Positions 44,101 to 56,539 are shown, numbered from the stretch's first letter. The stretch: DNA of 64,000 nucleotides from Eustoma russellianum (GCA_036186865.1 AP025054.1:17581455-17645454), one strand, 5' to 3'. Made by a program: numbers and translations. Notes: generated by a model not told the origin, from the letters alone.

Positions 44101-45794
44101 ACCTATCCTGAGATTGCCCAACTTTGATGAAATGTTTGAAGTTGAATGTGATGCCAGTGGAGTTGGCATTGGAGCTGTATTGCATCAAGGTATCAAACCT
44201 GTTGCCTACTTTAGTGAGAAATTGAAAGTAGCTTCCATAAATTATTCAACCTATGATAAAGAATTGTATGCCCTTGTCCGTTCTTTACAAACTTGGCAAC
44301 ATTATCTGCAACCTAAGGAATTTGTGATTCATACTGATTATGAAAGCCTTAAGTATCTAAAAAGTCAAGGAAAATTGAACAAAAGACATGCCAAATGGGT
44401 TGAATTCATTGAACAATTCCCTTATGTGATCAAGTATAAGCAAGGAAAAGAAAATGTTGTTGCTGATGCATTATCTCGTCGCTATACTTTGATTACTACT
44501 CTTTCAGGTAACATGTTTGGTTTTGAGTCTATCAAAGAGATGTATCATTCTGATCATGACTTTAGTTCTATCTATCAAGCATGCATTGATTCACCTTTTG
44601 CTAAATATTACTTGCATGATGGTTATTTGTTTAAAGAACATAAGTTATGTGTACCAATGTGTTCATTAAGAGAGTTGTTGATAAAAGAAGCTCATGGAGG
44701 AGGTTTAATGGGTCATTTTGGCTCGTTAAAAACTTTGGAAACACTTAAGGAGCATTTCTTCTGGCCGCATATGAAAGCACATGTTGATAAGGTATGTGAC
44801 CAATGTATTACTTGCAAACAAGCAAAATCTAGAACACAACCACATGGATTGTACACTCCCTTATCTGTTCCAAGCTCACGTTGGACTGATATTTCTATGG
44901 ACTTTGTATTGGGGTTGCCTCGATCCAAAACTGGTAAAGATAGCATCTTTGTTGTTGTTTATAGATTTTCCAAAATGGCACATTTCATTGCATGTAAGAA
45001 AGTTGATGATGCTATTCATATTGCTGATTTGTTCTTTAAGGAGATTGTTAGATTGCATGGCATGCCACGTACAATTGTAAGTGATGGAGATACAAAGTTT
45101 CTAAGTCATTTCTGGCGTGTTTGGTGGAGTACACTTGGTACTAAATTGTTATTTTCTACAACTGCTCACCCACAAACCGATGGTCAAACTGAAGTTGTCA
45201 AATAGATTTTTGTCTCAACTGTTACATGTTGTCATTCAAAAGAACTTAAAGAATTGGGAAGACTGCTTAGCTTATGTTGAGTTTGCATACAATAGAGTTG
45301 TTCATAGTGGAACATTGCATTCTCCTTTTGAAGTTGTTTATGGCTTTAACCTTTTGTTCCCGCTTGATCTTGTTCCCATACCTGTTCATGAACGTGTTAG
45401 TTTATATGGTGAACGAAAAGCAAAACTTGTGAAAGAATTGCATGAAAATGTTAAGTCACAACTTGAAGCTAAGAATAAAGTGTATGCCAATAGAGCCAAC
45501 AGGAATCGTAAAGTTGTTATAATTGAGCCTGGTGATCTTGTTTGGTTACACTTGAGGAAAGAAAGATTCCCTAAGGAAAGGGACTCAAAGTTGAAGCCAA
45601 GAGGCGATGGACCGTTCAAAGTGTTGAAACGGCTTGGTGATAATGCCTATGTTCTCGATCTTCCTGAAGAAAGGTATGGTCCTATCTCTAAAACTTTTAA
45701 TGTTGCTGACCTTTCTCCATTTAGTATTGATTCAGATTCGAGGATGAATCCTTCTCAAGTGGGAGGTAATGATGAGCTACAGCCTAACCTTATG
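41178..45794 (+). pseudogene. Element H gag-pol (broken)
   Basis: Starts MGPQQKDNAPSPSPSTPVPS. Gag has a (GR)n arginine-glycine stretch encoded by an AGAGGT repeat near 41451-41480, the capsid core, and zinc knuckle CFKCLGKGHFANQC (about 42337). Protease VCTLIIDSGSCTNVAS is near 42637 and RT VPVIIVPKKDG near 43485. Lesions: a 1-nt gain near 41531; stop at 43627-43629; a 1-nt gain near 43765; an in-frame 126-bp deletion in RT between TTTGTGA repeats (join near 43980); stop near 44045; an altered VVVYRFSKMA where relatives have VVVDRF; and a frameshift near 45200. It enters its 3' LTR tail at 45770, is cut by F, and the tail remainder is at 54617-54780. Confidence 0.93.
45735..45769 (+). promoter_or_regulatory. 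Element H pre-LTR palindrome and polypurine tract
   Basis: GATTCG-AGGA-TGAATC: one arm base has mutated. 19 nt to the LTR. The purine tract is AGTGGGAGGTAA, weaker than in families 1 and 5. Confidence 0.7.
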
Positions 45795-46993
45795 TGATGA
45801 GCTACAGCCTAACCTTGTGGATACAAACACTGACGATGACACCTCACTGCCCCACACAGGTCCCATAACAAGGAGTATGGCTAAGAAGTTATTACATTGT
45901 GTTGAATCATTTCTTTATAGGCATGAAGAAGATGAACCAAGCAAAGATGATGTCCATTGGGTTTATATGATACAAGCTATGATCTAGTTGTATCCAAAAC
46001 GTGTTGTACATATCTTTAGTTGTTCTTTTTAATATTGTTGGTTGGTTAACCTTGTTTTAGGATAGTTTGTGTTGTATTATTGCCTTGTCTTTCAGGTACA
46101 CGTACTTAGCTTGAAAATGCAATTAGAATCTGAATTTTTGTTCAAGCAAGGAGGTGACAAACAAGTAGCTTACAAGCAAGGTGGTGACAAGCACTCATGT
46201 CAAATTCAAAGATTGTTCTTCACGTTAAGAATGGATGAAACAAGCTGCTCACATCTTTAAGCAATGAAAAGAAGTCTTGCAAATTCAAACCAATCAAAAA
46301 CAAGCAAGGAGACAACCAAGCAAGCTGCACAACAAATGAACCAATCATATCCTTGTTCTTTGAAGGCTTGACCACGCAAGGTTCCTTGAAAATTCAAAGC
46401 CACACTCTCAACCAATCAAGGCCAAAATCTAAGCAAGCTGCTCAATGAATTATCCAATCAAATTGATCAAGAAAAGAAGGTTGAAAATAGCAAGAATCAA
46501 CGGCAAAGCAACCAGCTTTCTAGGAACTAAAGTTGTTCAAACAAGTTACCAAGCAAGCATGTCATTTTTAGTCTTGTACTTTGTATTTTAAAACTTTTAC
46601 TCTTGTAATTTTCGTTTTCTATAAGTAGCTAGGAACCTGAATGTACAAAGAAGACAATTTCAAGAAAACATTTCAATCAAACATTCCTTTAAGGAGTTCT
46701 CAACTTTCTAGTTGAAGTTAAAACCACTTAACGGTTTTCTTTCAAGTTCATAGCCTAGAACTTGTTAGTATTCACTTCATTTTTGGTTTACAGCATCTTA
46801 GGGTCTCAATGAGGTTTTAGATGTGTTGGAATACCAAAGAGGAAGAGGTGTTGGTATAAATTGAGCCAAGAACAAACGGTTACAGTTCAAGGGGTGTCAT
46901 TGTGATGTTCTTTGCCATAGCTGAGGTTCAAATCAATTTGGAATAGGAGACAAAGTCCTTGGAACGTTTATCTAGCCTTCGTTTGGCTCATCA
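45795..46993 (+). repeat. Element F 5' LTR (family 4)
   Basis: 1199 bp from TGATGAGCTACAGCC to GGCTCATCA. It carries the tail remnant GPITRSMAKKLLHCV, a TTTCAG|GT tract at about 46090-46098, CTATAAGTAG near 46619, and the GAGGTGACAA short repeats. Confidence 0.94.
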
Positions 46994-46995
46994 AT

Positions 46996-47008
46996 TGGTA
47001 TCAGAGCC
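46996..47008 (+). other. Element F primer binding site
   Basis: TGGTATCAGAGCC, two bases after the LTR, complementary to initiator tRNA-Met. Confidence 0.93.
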
Positions 47009-48177
47009 TTGGTTAGTCTTCTATTCATGTTTACATTGTTTAAAATAGCATATGTTTGTTGCTGCCCAAACCGTATATTGAACTGATTTTGTTGTCATTT
47101 AGAATCTGTTTGTTTAGATAGTTAGTCTATGTTTTAAAGTGTTTATTAGTTGGTTTACAATAACTTAGCTTAAGTAGCAAAAAAAACCGAAACACCACAA
47201 AAAAAAAAGGAACTTAGACTAGACTTAGTGTTGTTAAAATCTGTTTGTGTAGCTTAGATCAAAACCGTGTGTAACCTGTTTATACTTGTTCAATCTAGCT
47301 TAGATAATGTTCATTAGGCCCTAATCTAGAAGTTTAAGTGTTAGTTTAGTTGTCTCCTTAAAACAGAAAACTTGAACACAAAAATAGATTAGTTGGTAGT
47401 TACTTGTAATCAAGTTGTTAAATTCTGTTTTAGTGAGTTGTGTGCAAACTGTTTAGACATTATATAGTGCCGCCTTATTTAGCTTGGTTAGACTAGTTTA
47501 CAACATAGTTTAAGTGTTTTAGTTGGTTGTTTAGTTTAGCACAAGAAATCCGAAAACTAATGATCAAAAACAAGTAGTCTTAGCTAACTAAGTGTGCTGC
47601 CTAGTTTCTAGTGATATACGTTTGATACGTAGGATATAAACACTTGCATCTAGTATCATCTAGCATAGAATCTTATTGGATCATACCAACGAAAAACAAA
47701 ACAAAACAAGTTTGTTAGTTGCATCAAAACTGATTTCCATTAGTGTTATAGTAATCAGCCCTTATAAATTGCATTTAGAAACAACTAAGTTGCATTTAGC
47801 TATCTTAAGAATAGTTAGATCAATTGCATCAAAAACAGAAAGACAAGTGCCCAAAACCGTGTGATCTAAGCCACTTTTTAAAGCTCATTTGAAATCTTGG
47901 TGTATGCTAATAGCTTTATCTTTTTGTTGATTTCAATTGTTTCAAACAACTTGTTGGACTTAGATACATTCTGAAAGTTAGGAATTGTTTAAGCCCCACA
48001 TTGTGAAAGAGCTATCCAATTGTTGTTTTAGATCAATTTCAGAACTTACATTGCACTATATACAATATGAACTTGTTGTAATTGTGAATTGAACTCTCAC
48101 TACATAGTGTTTAGCCGTGTTATGTACGAGGAACTTTCAAATCCCAAATACAACAAACCTTGTGCAATTAAAGGCCG

Positions 48178-48216
48178 TGAGCAATGTCTCATGTAGGCCG
48201 TGAGGAGTAGTCTCAC
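48178..48216 (+). promoter_or_regulatory. Tandem leader hairpins, element F
   Basis: TGAG-CAATGT-CTCA (48178-48191) and GTGAG-GAGTAGT-CTCAC (48200-48216). The only change from H inside the second hairpin is in its loop (C to G). Confidence 0.6.
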
Positions 48217-48544
48217 AACAATCAAGCAAACCCCTCCAAAGAAAGAAAATTAAGCTTGATTGAGAAATACACGAGAGAAAAGCCAATATTTGTCAACAAG
48301 TAAGAGGCAAGACAAGAGAGTATTGCACAAGAAAACCAAGTGAAGAAAAGCCCAAATTAAACCTTGCAAAAAGGGAACTTGCGCCAAGCTCAAAAGAAAG
48401 AAAGTGCCCAAAAGAACCAAAGTGTTGTAGTTTTGATATAATTGAAAGTTTCTAAAGCAAACCCTTGCTGACACTTTGTTTGTGTGCTTTTACTTTCACT
48501 TTACTTCAATTGATAATTGCGTCTGCTGTAAAGTAATTGAGGGA

Positions 48545-48557
48545 TTGTCTTAAACAA
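48545..48557 (+). promoter_or_regulatory. Conserved 13-nt leader stem, element F
   Basis: TTGT-CTTAA-ACAA, identical to H, followed by CCCCGTAG. Confidence 0.55.
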
Positions 48558-48722
48558 CCCCGTAGATTTCATTCAGCCCAAACAACAATTTGACTTCTCT
48601 GATTTTCTTGAATATTTAAGAGAAATAGTCCAAATTGCTGTTTAGAACAATTGTCAACATAAAGAAGAGTATTTGCATCTTGTCAATATTTTAAATTGGT
48701 TTTTGAGATTGTCTTTTGAATC

Positions 48723-51700
48723 ATGGGTCCCCAGCAGAAAGATAATGCACCATCCCCGTCCCCATCTACTCCTGTCCCATCCCCAGTCCCTGTTACCCTA
48801 GAGAATATGCAGCAAACACTCACTTTCCTTGTTAATCAGTTTGGTTTAATGAGAAGTGACATAGAGGATAACAAACAAAGGATAAACAACGTAGAAAAGC
48901 CAACCTCAGATCAAAAGGAACCTAGTATACCTTTTCAAGAAGGCACCTTGTCTCCTGTTCAACCTAGAAGAGTCACATCACATAGAGGTAGAAGTCGAGG
49001 TCGAGGTAGTAATGGTGGTCGTAGGAACATTTCTTTTGAGGAGAGATTTGATTATCTTCCTGAGTACAATGAAGAACACTATCCAGAAGAACGGTATGAT
49101 GAACGTCAACCTGATAGAAATGAACATCTTGAAGAAGAGTTCATTACTACTAAACTGACAATACCCTCCTTCCAAGGGAAAAGTGATCCTGAAGCTTATC
49201 TGCAATGGGAAACAAAAGTAGATCATATGTATTCTTGCACTAACTATTCTGAATTGGCCAAAGTGCGGTATGCAACTTTTGAATTTGTAGATTATGCTTT
49301 ACTCTGGTGGGAGCAATTGCAGAACACCCGGAGAAGAACAAGACAGCCCCCTGTTGTTACTTGGTCCGAGCTGAAACAAGAGATGAGGAAGAGATTCATA
49401 TCTCCTTCCTATGAAAGAAGCGTTTTCCAGAAATTGCAACAACTTTCTCAAGGTAATAGATCTGTTGATGAATTTTATAAAGAATTAGAACATCTGCTTA
49501 CCAGGGCTAACATAGAGGAAGCTGAGGAAGCCACAATGGTTAGATTTCTAGCTGGCTTGAACAAAGAGATTGCATTCAAGGTGGAACTTACACCTTACTC
49601 TGATCTGGCTTCTATGGTTCACATTGCTGAGAAGGTGGAAAGACAATTGAAGGTAAAAACTTCTAACCCTTCTTTTCGGACTAATCCTTTGAGTTTTCCT
49701 AGAACACAGCCCAGGACGCCTTTCCGTCCACAACAAGGTCAAGGCCGTGGATTCCAAGGAAAATCAACCCAGAACATCCAAAATCGTCCAAAGTTTCCAA
49801 TCACTGATAAAGGCAAAGCCAAGGTGGAAGGTACGCCTACTGTTAAGACTCGTGATATTCAATGTTTTAAATGCTTAGGAAAAGGTCATTTTGCTAATCA
49901 ATGTCCCAACCCTAAACGCATCATGTTTATTGAAGAGTCTAATGAGTATTATTCTGAAGAAGAATTGGAAGAGAGTGAAGAAAGCCATGAAAATGAACAA
50001 ACATGTGAGGAAGAAGAAGAGATTAGTGAAGAGACTAATGAGTGTGAAACAAAAGAGTTCTTAGTTGTCCGTCGAGCTCTAAGTGCCCAAATTAAAACTG
50101 AAGAACCTGACATACAAAGAGAAAACATATTCCACATTCATTGTATGGTTAAAAAGAAAGTCTGCACTTTAATCATTGACTCCGGTTCATGTACCAATGT
50201 TGCAAGTTTTGAACTTGTTAGGAAACTTGAGTTACCTTTAATTAATCACCCTCATCCTTATAGACTTACGTGGCTTAATAAGTGTGGTGAAGTTAAAGTA
50301 ACAAAGCAAGTCCTAGTTTCTTTATCAATTGGTGGGCATTTTGCTGAGGTGTTATGTGATGTAGCCCCTATGCAATCAAGTCATATCTTATTAGGTAGAC
50401 CGTGGCAATTTGACAACAAGGTTACTTATGATGGTTACCTAAATAGATATTCCTTTAGGCATAACAACAAGCTGTTCAAATTAAATGCCTTGCCCCCACA
50501 CAAAGTCTTTGAGGATCAACGTTAAAAAGCCATAAAGATCCAAAAGAAAAGAAACTGGAAAGGATTTTCATCATGGAAAACCAACTGAAAAGCTCACATC
50601 TTAAAATTGAACCGAAAGAAATCAAAGTTTCTGCCGAACCATCTCTAAAGAAAAGCGCATTCTTTGCATCTCAAAGTGAGGTATTCCATGCTATCAATTC
50701 AAAGAAAACTGTTTATATCTTGCTTTACAAAGAAGCTCTATTCTCTTCATCTGAAATACCATCTACTTTACCAAGTGAAGTTGCATCTTTACTTCAAGAA
50801 TTTTCTAGCTTGTTTCTTGAAGGAGATCCCCCAGGTTTACCACCTCTAAGAGGCATTGAACATCAAATAGATTTCGTTCCAGGAGCTGTTCTGCCAAACA
50901 GACCTGCCTATAGAGCCAATCCAGAGGAAACTAAGGAAATCCAAAAGCAAGTTGAGGAATTATTGACCCAAGGTAAAGTAAAAGAGAGTATGAGTCCTTG
51001 TGCTGTTCCTGTTATCATTGTCCCTAAGAAAGATGGAACTTGGAGAATGTGTACTGACTGTAGAGCCATCAATAAGATCACTATGAAGTATAGATACCCT
51101 ATTCCTAGGTTGGATGACATGTTGGATATGTTGTATGGGTCTAGGTGCTTTAGCAAAGTAGATCTTAAACAAGGTTATTTCCAAGTGAGAATTAGGGAAG
51201 GTGATGAATGGAAAACTGCCTTTAAGACTAAATTTGGATTGTACGAAATGTTAGTTATGCCCTTTGGGTTAACCAACGCCCCTAGTACTTTCATGAGGTT
51301 AATGAATGAGGTCTTAAGGAAATTCATAGGGAAATTTGTAGTAGTCTACTTTGATGACATTCTTATCTACTCCAAAACCCTAAGTGAACATCTGAACCAT
51401 CTTCGAGCTGTTTTTGTCACCCTACAGAAAGAAGAGCTGTATGCTGATTTCAAGAAGTGTTCTTTCTGTCTGGAGAAGGTTACATTCTTAGGATTTGTGA
51501 TTAGTGCTGAAGGAATTGAAATGGACCAAGAGAAAGTTAAATCCATAACTGAGTGGCCAACCCCTAAGTCTGCTTGAGATATTAGGAGTTTTCATGGATT
51601 AGCTAGCTTCTATAGACGTTTTGTGAAGGATTTCTCTACCATAGCTGCACCCTTGAATGAGTTAGTCAAGAAAGATGTAAGATTTGAATGGGGAGAATCA

Positions 51701-53605
51701 CAACAACAAGCCTTTGAGGAACTTAAGAAACGTCTAACTTCTGCACCTATCCTGAGATTGCCCAACTTTGACGAAATGTTTGAAGTTGAATGAGATGCTA
51801 GTGGAGGCTGCATTGGAGCTGTATTGCATCAAGGTAACAAACCTGTTGCCTACTTTAGTGAGAAATTGAAAGGAGCTTCCATAAATTATTCAACCTATGA
51901 CAAAGAATTGTATGCCCTTGTCCGTTCTTTACAAACTTGGCAACATTATCTGCAACCTAAGGAATTTGTGATTCATACGGATCATGAGAGCCTTAAGTAT
52001 CTAAAGGGTCAAGGAAAATTGAACAAAAGACATGCCAAATGGGTTGAATTCATTGAACAATTCCCTTATGTGATCAAGTATAAGCAAGGAAAAGAAAATG
52101 TTGTTGCTGATGCCTTATCTCGTCGCTATACCTTGATTACTACTCTTTCATGTAACATGTTTGGTTTTGAGTCTATCAAAGAGATGTATCGTTCTGATCA
52201 TGACTTTAGTTCTATCTATCAAGCATGCATTGATTCACCTTTTTCTAAATATTACTTGCATGATGGTTATTTGTTTAAAGAGCATAAGTTATGTGTACCA
52301 ATGTGTTCATTAAGAGAGTTGTTGATAAATGAAGCTCATGGAGGAGGTTTAATGGGTCATTTTGGCTCGTTAAAAACTTTGGAGACACTTAAGGAACATT
52401 TCTTCTGGCCGCATATGAGAGCACATGTTGATAAGGTTTGTGACCAATGTATTACTTGCAAACAAGCAAAATCTAGAACACAACCACATGGATTGTACAC
52501 TCCCTTATCTGTTCCAAGCTCACCTTGGACTGATATTTCTATGGACTTTGTATTAGGATTGCCTCGATCCAAAACTGGTAAAGATAGCATCTTTGTTGTG
52601 GTTGATAGATTTTCCAAAATGGCACATTTCGTTGCATGTAAGAAAGTTGATGATGCTATTCATATTGCTGATTTGTTCTTTAAGGAGATTGTTAGATTGC
52701 ATGGCATGCCACGTACAATTGTTAGTGATAGAGATACAAAGTTTTTAAGTCATTTCTGGCGTGTTTTGTGGAGTAAACTTGGTACTAAATAGTTATTTTC
52801 TACAACTGCTCACCCACAAACCGATGGTCAAACTGAAGTTGTTAATAGAACTTTGTCTCAACTGTTACGTGTTGTCATTCAAAAGAATTTAAAGAATTGG
52901 GAAGACTGCTTAGCTTATATTGAGTTTGCATATAATAGAGTTGTTCATAGTGGAACATTGCATTCTCCTTTTGAAGTTGTTTATGGCTTTAACCCTTTGT
53001 CCCCGCTTGATCTTGTTCCCATACCTGTTCATGAACATGTTAGTTTAGATGGTGAACGAAAAGCAAAACTTGTGAAAGAATTGCATGAAAAGGTTAAGTC
53101 ACAACTTGAAGCTAAGAATAAAGTGTATGCCAATAGAGCCAACAGGAATCGTAAAGTTGTTATATTTGAGCCGGGTGATCTTGTTTGGTTACACTTGAGG
53201 AAAGAAAGATTCCCTAAGGAAAGGGACTCAAAGTTGAAGCCAAGAGGCGATGGACCGTTCAAAGTGTTGAAACGGCTTGGTGATAATGCCTATGTTCTCG
53301 ATCTTCCTGAAGAAAGGTATGGTCCTATCTCTAAAACTTTTAATGTTGCTGACCTTTCTCCGTTTAGTATTGATTCAGATTCGAGGACGAATCCTTCTCA
53401 AGTGGGAGGGAATGATGAGCTACAGCCTAACCTTGTGGATACAAACACTGACGATGACACCTCACTGCCCCACACAGGTCCCATAACAAGGAGTATGGCT
53501 AAGAAGTTATTACATTGTGTTGAATCATTTCTTTATAGGCATGAAGAAGATGAACCAAGCAAAGATGATGTCCATTGGGTTTATATGATACAAGCTATCA
53601 TCTAG
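48723..53605 (+). pseudogene. Element F gag-pol (broken)
   Basis: Starts MGPQQKDNAPSPSPSTPVPS. Gag and protease are open for 600 codons (zinc knuckle CFKCLGKGHFANQC near 49866; DSGSCTNVAS near 50182). Lesions: a ~4-nt loss near 50518-50525 ending the frame, a stop at 51575-51577 after PTPKSA, a stop near 51791 at the Cys of RNase H ECDASG, and a stop at 52790-52792 in the integrase core. RT YFDDILIYS is kept. The integrase D,D,E motifs (DISMDF, VSDRDTKF, QTEVVNR) and the C-terminus to WVYMIQAII at 53605 are kept. The last ~64 residues are read in the 3' LTR. Confidence 0.94.
53378..53412 (+). promoter_or_regulatory. Element F pre-LTR palindrome and polypurine tract
   Basis: GATTCG-AGGA-CGAATC (53378-53393) and AAGTGGGAGGGAA, with 19 nt to the LTR. 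Confidence 0.78.
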
Positions 53606-54611
53606 TTGTATCCAAAACGTGTTGTACATATCTTTAGTTGTTCTTTTTAATATTGTTGGTTGGTAACCTTGTTTTAGGATAGTTTGTGTTGTATTATTGC
53701 CTTGTCTTTCAGGTACACGTACTTAGCTTGAAAATGCAATTAGAATCTGAATTTTTGTTCAAGCAAGGAGGTGACAAACAAGTAGCTTACAAGCAAGGTG
53801 GTGACAAGCACTCATGTCAAATTCAAAGATTGTTCTTCACGTTAAGAATGGATGAAACAAGCTGCTCACATCTTTAAGCAATGAAACGAAGTCTTGCAAA
53901 TTCAAACCAATCAAAAACAAGCAAGGAGACAACCAAGCAAGCTGCATAACAAATGAACCAATCATATCCTTGTTCTTTGAAGGCTTGACCACGCAAGGTT
54001 CCTTGAAAATTCAAAGCCACACTCTCAACCAATCAAGTCCAAAATCTAAGCAAGCTGCTCAATGAATTATCCAATCAAATTGATCAAGAAAAGAAGGTTG
54101 GAAATAGCAAGGAATCAACGGCAAAGCAACCAGCTTTCTAGGAACTAAAGTTGTTCAAACAAGTTACCAAGCAAGCATGTCATTTTTAGTCTTGTACTTT
54201 GTATTTTAAAACTTGTACTCTTGTAATTTTCGTTTTCTATAAGTAGCTAGGAACCTGAATGTACAAAGAAGACAATTTCAAGAAAACATTTCAATCAAAC
54301 ATTCCTTTAAGGAGTTCTCAACTTTCTAGTTGAAGTTAAAACCACTTAACGGTTTTCTTTCAAGTTCATAGCCTAGAACTTGTTTGTATTCACTTCATTT
54401 TTGGTTTACATCATCTTAGGGTCTCAATGAGGTTTTAGATGTGTTGGAATACCAAAGAGGAAGAGGTGTTGGTATAAATTGAGCCAAGAACAAACGGTTA
54501 CAGTTCAAGGGGTGTCATTGTGATGTTCTTTACCATAGCTGAGGTTCAAATCAATTTGGAATAGGAGACAAAGTCCTTGGAACGTTTATCTAGCCTTCGT
54601 TTGGCTCATCA
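53413..54611 (+). repeat. Element F 3' LTR (family 4)
   Basis: 1199 bp, the same length as the 5' copy because two 1-nt indels compensate. It codes the pol tail to 53605 and ends GGCTCATCA. Confidence 0.94.
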
Positions 54612-54616
54612 TTATG

Positions 54617-55163
54617 GATACGAACACTGATGATGACACCTCACTGCCCCGCATAGGTCCCATGACAAGGAGTATGGCTAAGAAGTTGTTGCATGTTGAA
54701 TCATTTCTTTATAGGCATGAAGAGGATGAACCAAGCAAAGATGATGTCCATTGGGTTTATATGATACAAGCTTTGATCTAGTTGTATCAAAAACATGTTG
54801 TACATATCTTTAGTTGTTCTTTTTAATATTGTTGGTTGGTTAACCTTGTTTTTAGGATAGTTTTTGTTGTATTATTGCCTTGTTTTTCAGGTACACGTAC
54901 TTAGCTTGAAAATGCAATTAAAATCTGAATTTTTGTTAGTATTTACTTCTTTTTTGGTTTACAGCATCTTAGGGTCTCAATGAGGTTTTAGATGTGTTGG
55001 AATGCCAAAGAGAAAGAGGTGTTGGCATGAATTGAGCCAAGAACAAACGGTTACAGTTCAAAGGGTGTCTTTGGGATATTCTTTGCCATAGCTGAGGTTC
55101 AAATCAGTTTGGAATAGAAGAGAAAGTCTTGGAAACGTTTTCTAGCCTTTATTTGGCTCATCA
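54617..55163 (+). repeat. Element H 3' LTR, remainder with deletion
   Basis: Resumes H's LTR after F's duplication. The tail codes GPMTRSMAKKLLH. About 624 bp are missing at about 54935, where TTTTTGTT meets TTGTTAGT; TTGTT is at both edges in the 5' LTR. It ends GGCTCATCA, then ATAAC. Confidence 0.9.
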
Positions 55164-55168
55164 ATAAC

Positions 55169-55504
55169 ATTCCTTTTGTCTCTCTTTATTTGAAACACAC
55201 GCCTTTGTCCCTTTGTGGATCTCCATTTGGCTTGGACTTTGCATGCACCTATTTGACCTACAAGGCAAACACATAAAAACAAGGATCATAAGGAAACAAG
55301 ATAAAATTCAAAAAGAAAGAACACACGTTTTGGGGGGTGGGAGAACACGTTCATAATGTAGGTTCCATGAGATGAACCGAATGAGCCTTAGGTTCATCTC
55401 GAATATGCTTGTACAAGAAGGTTCCAACTTGAGGTCCAAGTTCTATAGGCCTCCTTCTTGTCATAAGACACGTGACCTCTTGATGGGATCCCCGATCCTT
55501 ATCA
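55169..55504 (-). repeat. Element I 3' LTR, proximal part
   Basis: Reverse strand starts TGATAAGGATCGGGG (TGATGAGG in relatives). It codes a short tail in an alternative frame (GLIRIGDPIKRSRVL). The T-rich AG|GT tract is at about 55260-55275, read in reverse. It joins the 37158-38219 part across H. Confidence 0.87.
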
Positions 55505-55538
55505 ATCCCCCCTCCTCAAGAAGATTCGTCCTCGAATC
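55505..55538 (-). promoter_or_regulatory. Element I pre-LTR palindrome and polypurine tract
   Basis: Forward strand GATTCG-TCCT-CGAATC (55523-55538). 18 nt separate it from the LTR because the G run is six, not seven. Confidence 0.78.
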
Positions 55539-56539
55539 AATGGGTTCATGAGGGAAAGATGTGAGGTCAGCAAAAGGATACGACTTCAAATCTAAACACA
55601 CAATTGGATAAGAGGGATACTCCACAAATGACTTATAAACTATGTAAGATACAAGTTCAAGCAAACCAAGTGCAATGATCATACATAATTTAAGTCTTAT
55701 ATGCTTAGGGTGAGCATTCAAGAGAATGACGACATATGCAAATATCGACACATCGTAGCACATATCTACATGAACACTCAAGAAGAAGCACCTCTTTCTA
55801 ATGTGTTTAGGATGCACTAACATGGTAGGTAGAAGACTCCTCTCATAAGATTTGTCATGCATGAAAGATAATGTATCTAATACCTGAGGAATAAACAACG
55901 TACCTTGTATGCTACTCAGAACTTCCAAATCAGATGTATTTGAGCTATCATGCTCAACAAAGAACAAATCAGCACTAACATGTAGATTATCATCCTCAAA
56001 AGCAGTTTGCAACGTAACGTCAAGTGGTATTTCATATTCATGCGCACGCAAATAGAAGTCTTAGCACTATCATATGGAATGTCACTATAAAGACACTCAA
56101 ACAAAGGGTTATTATGGACAACTCATTCATGCTTCTCAACATTATCATGTTTGTCACCTAAGACATCATTATTCTCAGTTGAAATGTCACTCCAATCATC
56201 TTGTAAATCAGCATGTAAATCAAGCAAATCATGTGAATCATGCGAAGCACAAACAACTTTAGATTCAAGCTCATCACTTTCAGCACGCAAGTCAATCTCA
56301 TGCATATGAACACAATGAACATCAACAAGTCTCCTAAGTCCTTGCAATTTATTAAGGAGATCTAATCTGTATACCTTTTGTTCTTCTACGTCTAAAAGGA
56401 TATCAAGGTTGCATTCTTTTTGTGCTAGAAGTTTCTTACGAATGTCAGTATTATGTTGTAAGAACTTCATACGATCATGTTCATTTAGCACATCAGCTTT
56501 TTCATCATGAACGACATGCTTATCAATTGAAATTTCAGC
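55539..56539 (-). pseudogene. ORF X of element I, joined to an integrase tail
   Basis: Read leftward. After the protease/RT linker (SKSRTDLKER) a single TAA at 56540-56542 stands where relatives have GAA. The same frame then continues as an acidic, His/Asp-rich stretch (LDILLDVEEQK; HDLLDLHADLQDDW, to 56123). After a frame change, 196 codons from 56051 include LVHPKHIRKR, a second AHPKHIRLK about 34 residues on, two hydrophobic segments, and finally FADLTSF..DSRTN, the last part of the integrase. This is the same unknown protein as in element C: the first HPKH motif is also close at DNA level (CATCCTAAACA..TTAGAAAG). It occupies the place of RT, RNase H and integrase. Function is unknown. Confidence 0.72.

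Larger units (their letters stand above)
47009..48722 (+). other. Element F leader
   Basis: About 1.7 kb, no supported gene. Hairpins at 48178-48216 and stem box at 48545-48557; the ATG follows at 48723. Confidence 0.8.
45795..54611 (+). mobile_element. Element F, family 4 retrotransposon, young but defective
   Basis: 8817 bp, inserted 25 bp into H's 3' LTR, with target duplication TTATG at 45790-45794 and 54612-54616. Both LTRs are 1199 bp and differ at about ten positions by eye. Gag-Pol nevertheless has a 4-nt deletion and three nonsense codons. It is the innermost layer of the right nest. Confidence 0.95.
38220..55163 (+). mobile_element. Element H, family 4 Gypsy/CRM-like retrotransposon (hosts F)
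   Basis: Bounded by TGATGAGCTAC at 38220 and GCTCATCA at 55163, with target duplication ATAAC at 38215-38219 and 55164-55168. It is inserted in I's 3' LTR. Without F it is about 8.1 kb. It has LTRs, a primer site, a leader and a broken Gag-Pol. Its 3' LTR is interrupted by F after 25 bp and carries a ~624-bp deletion. Confidence 0.94.
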
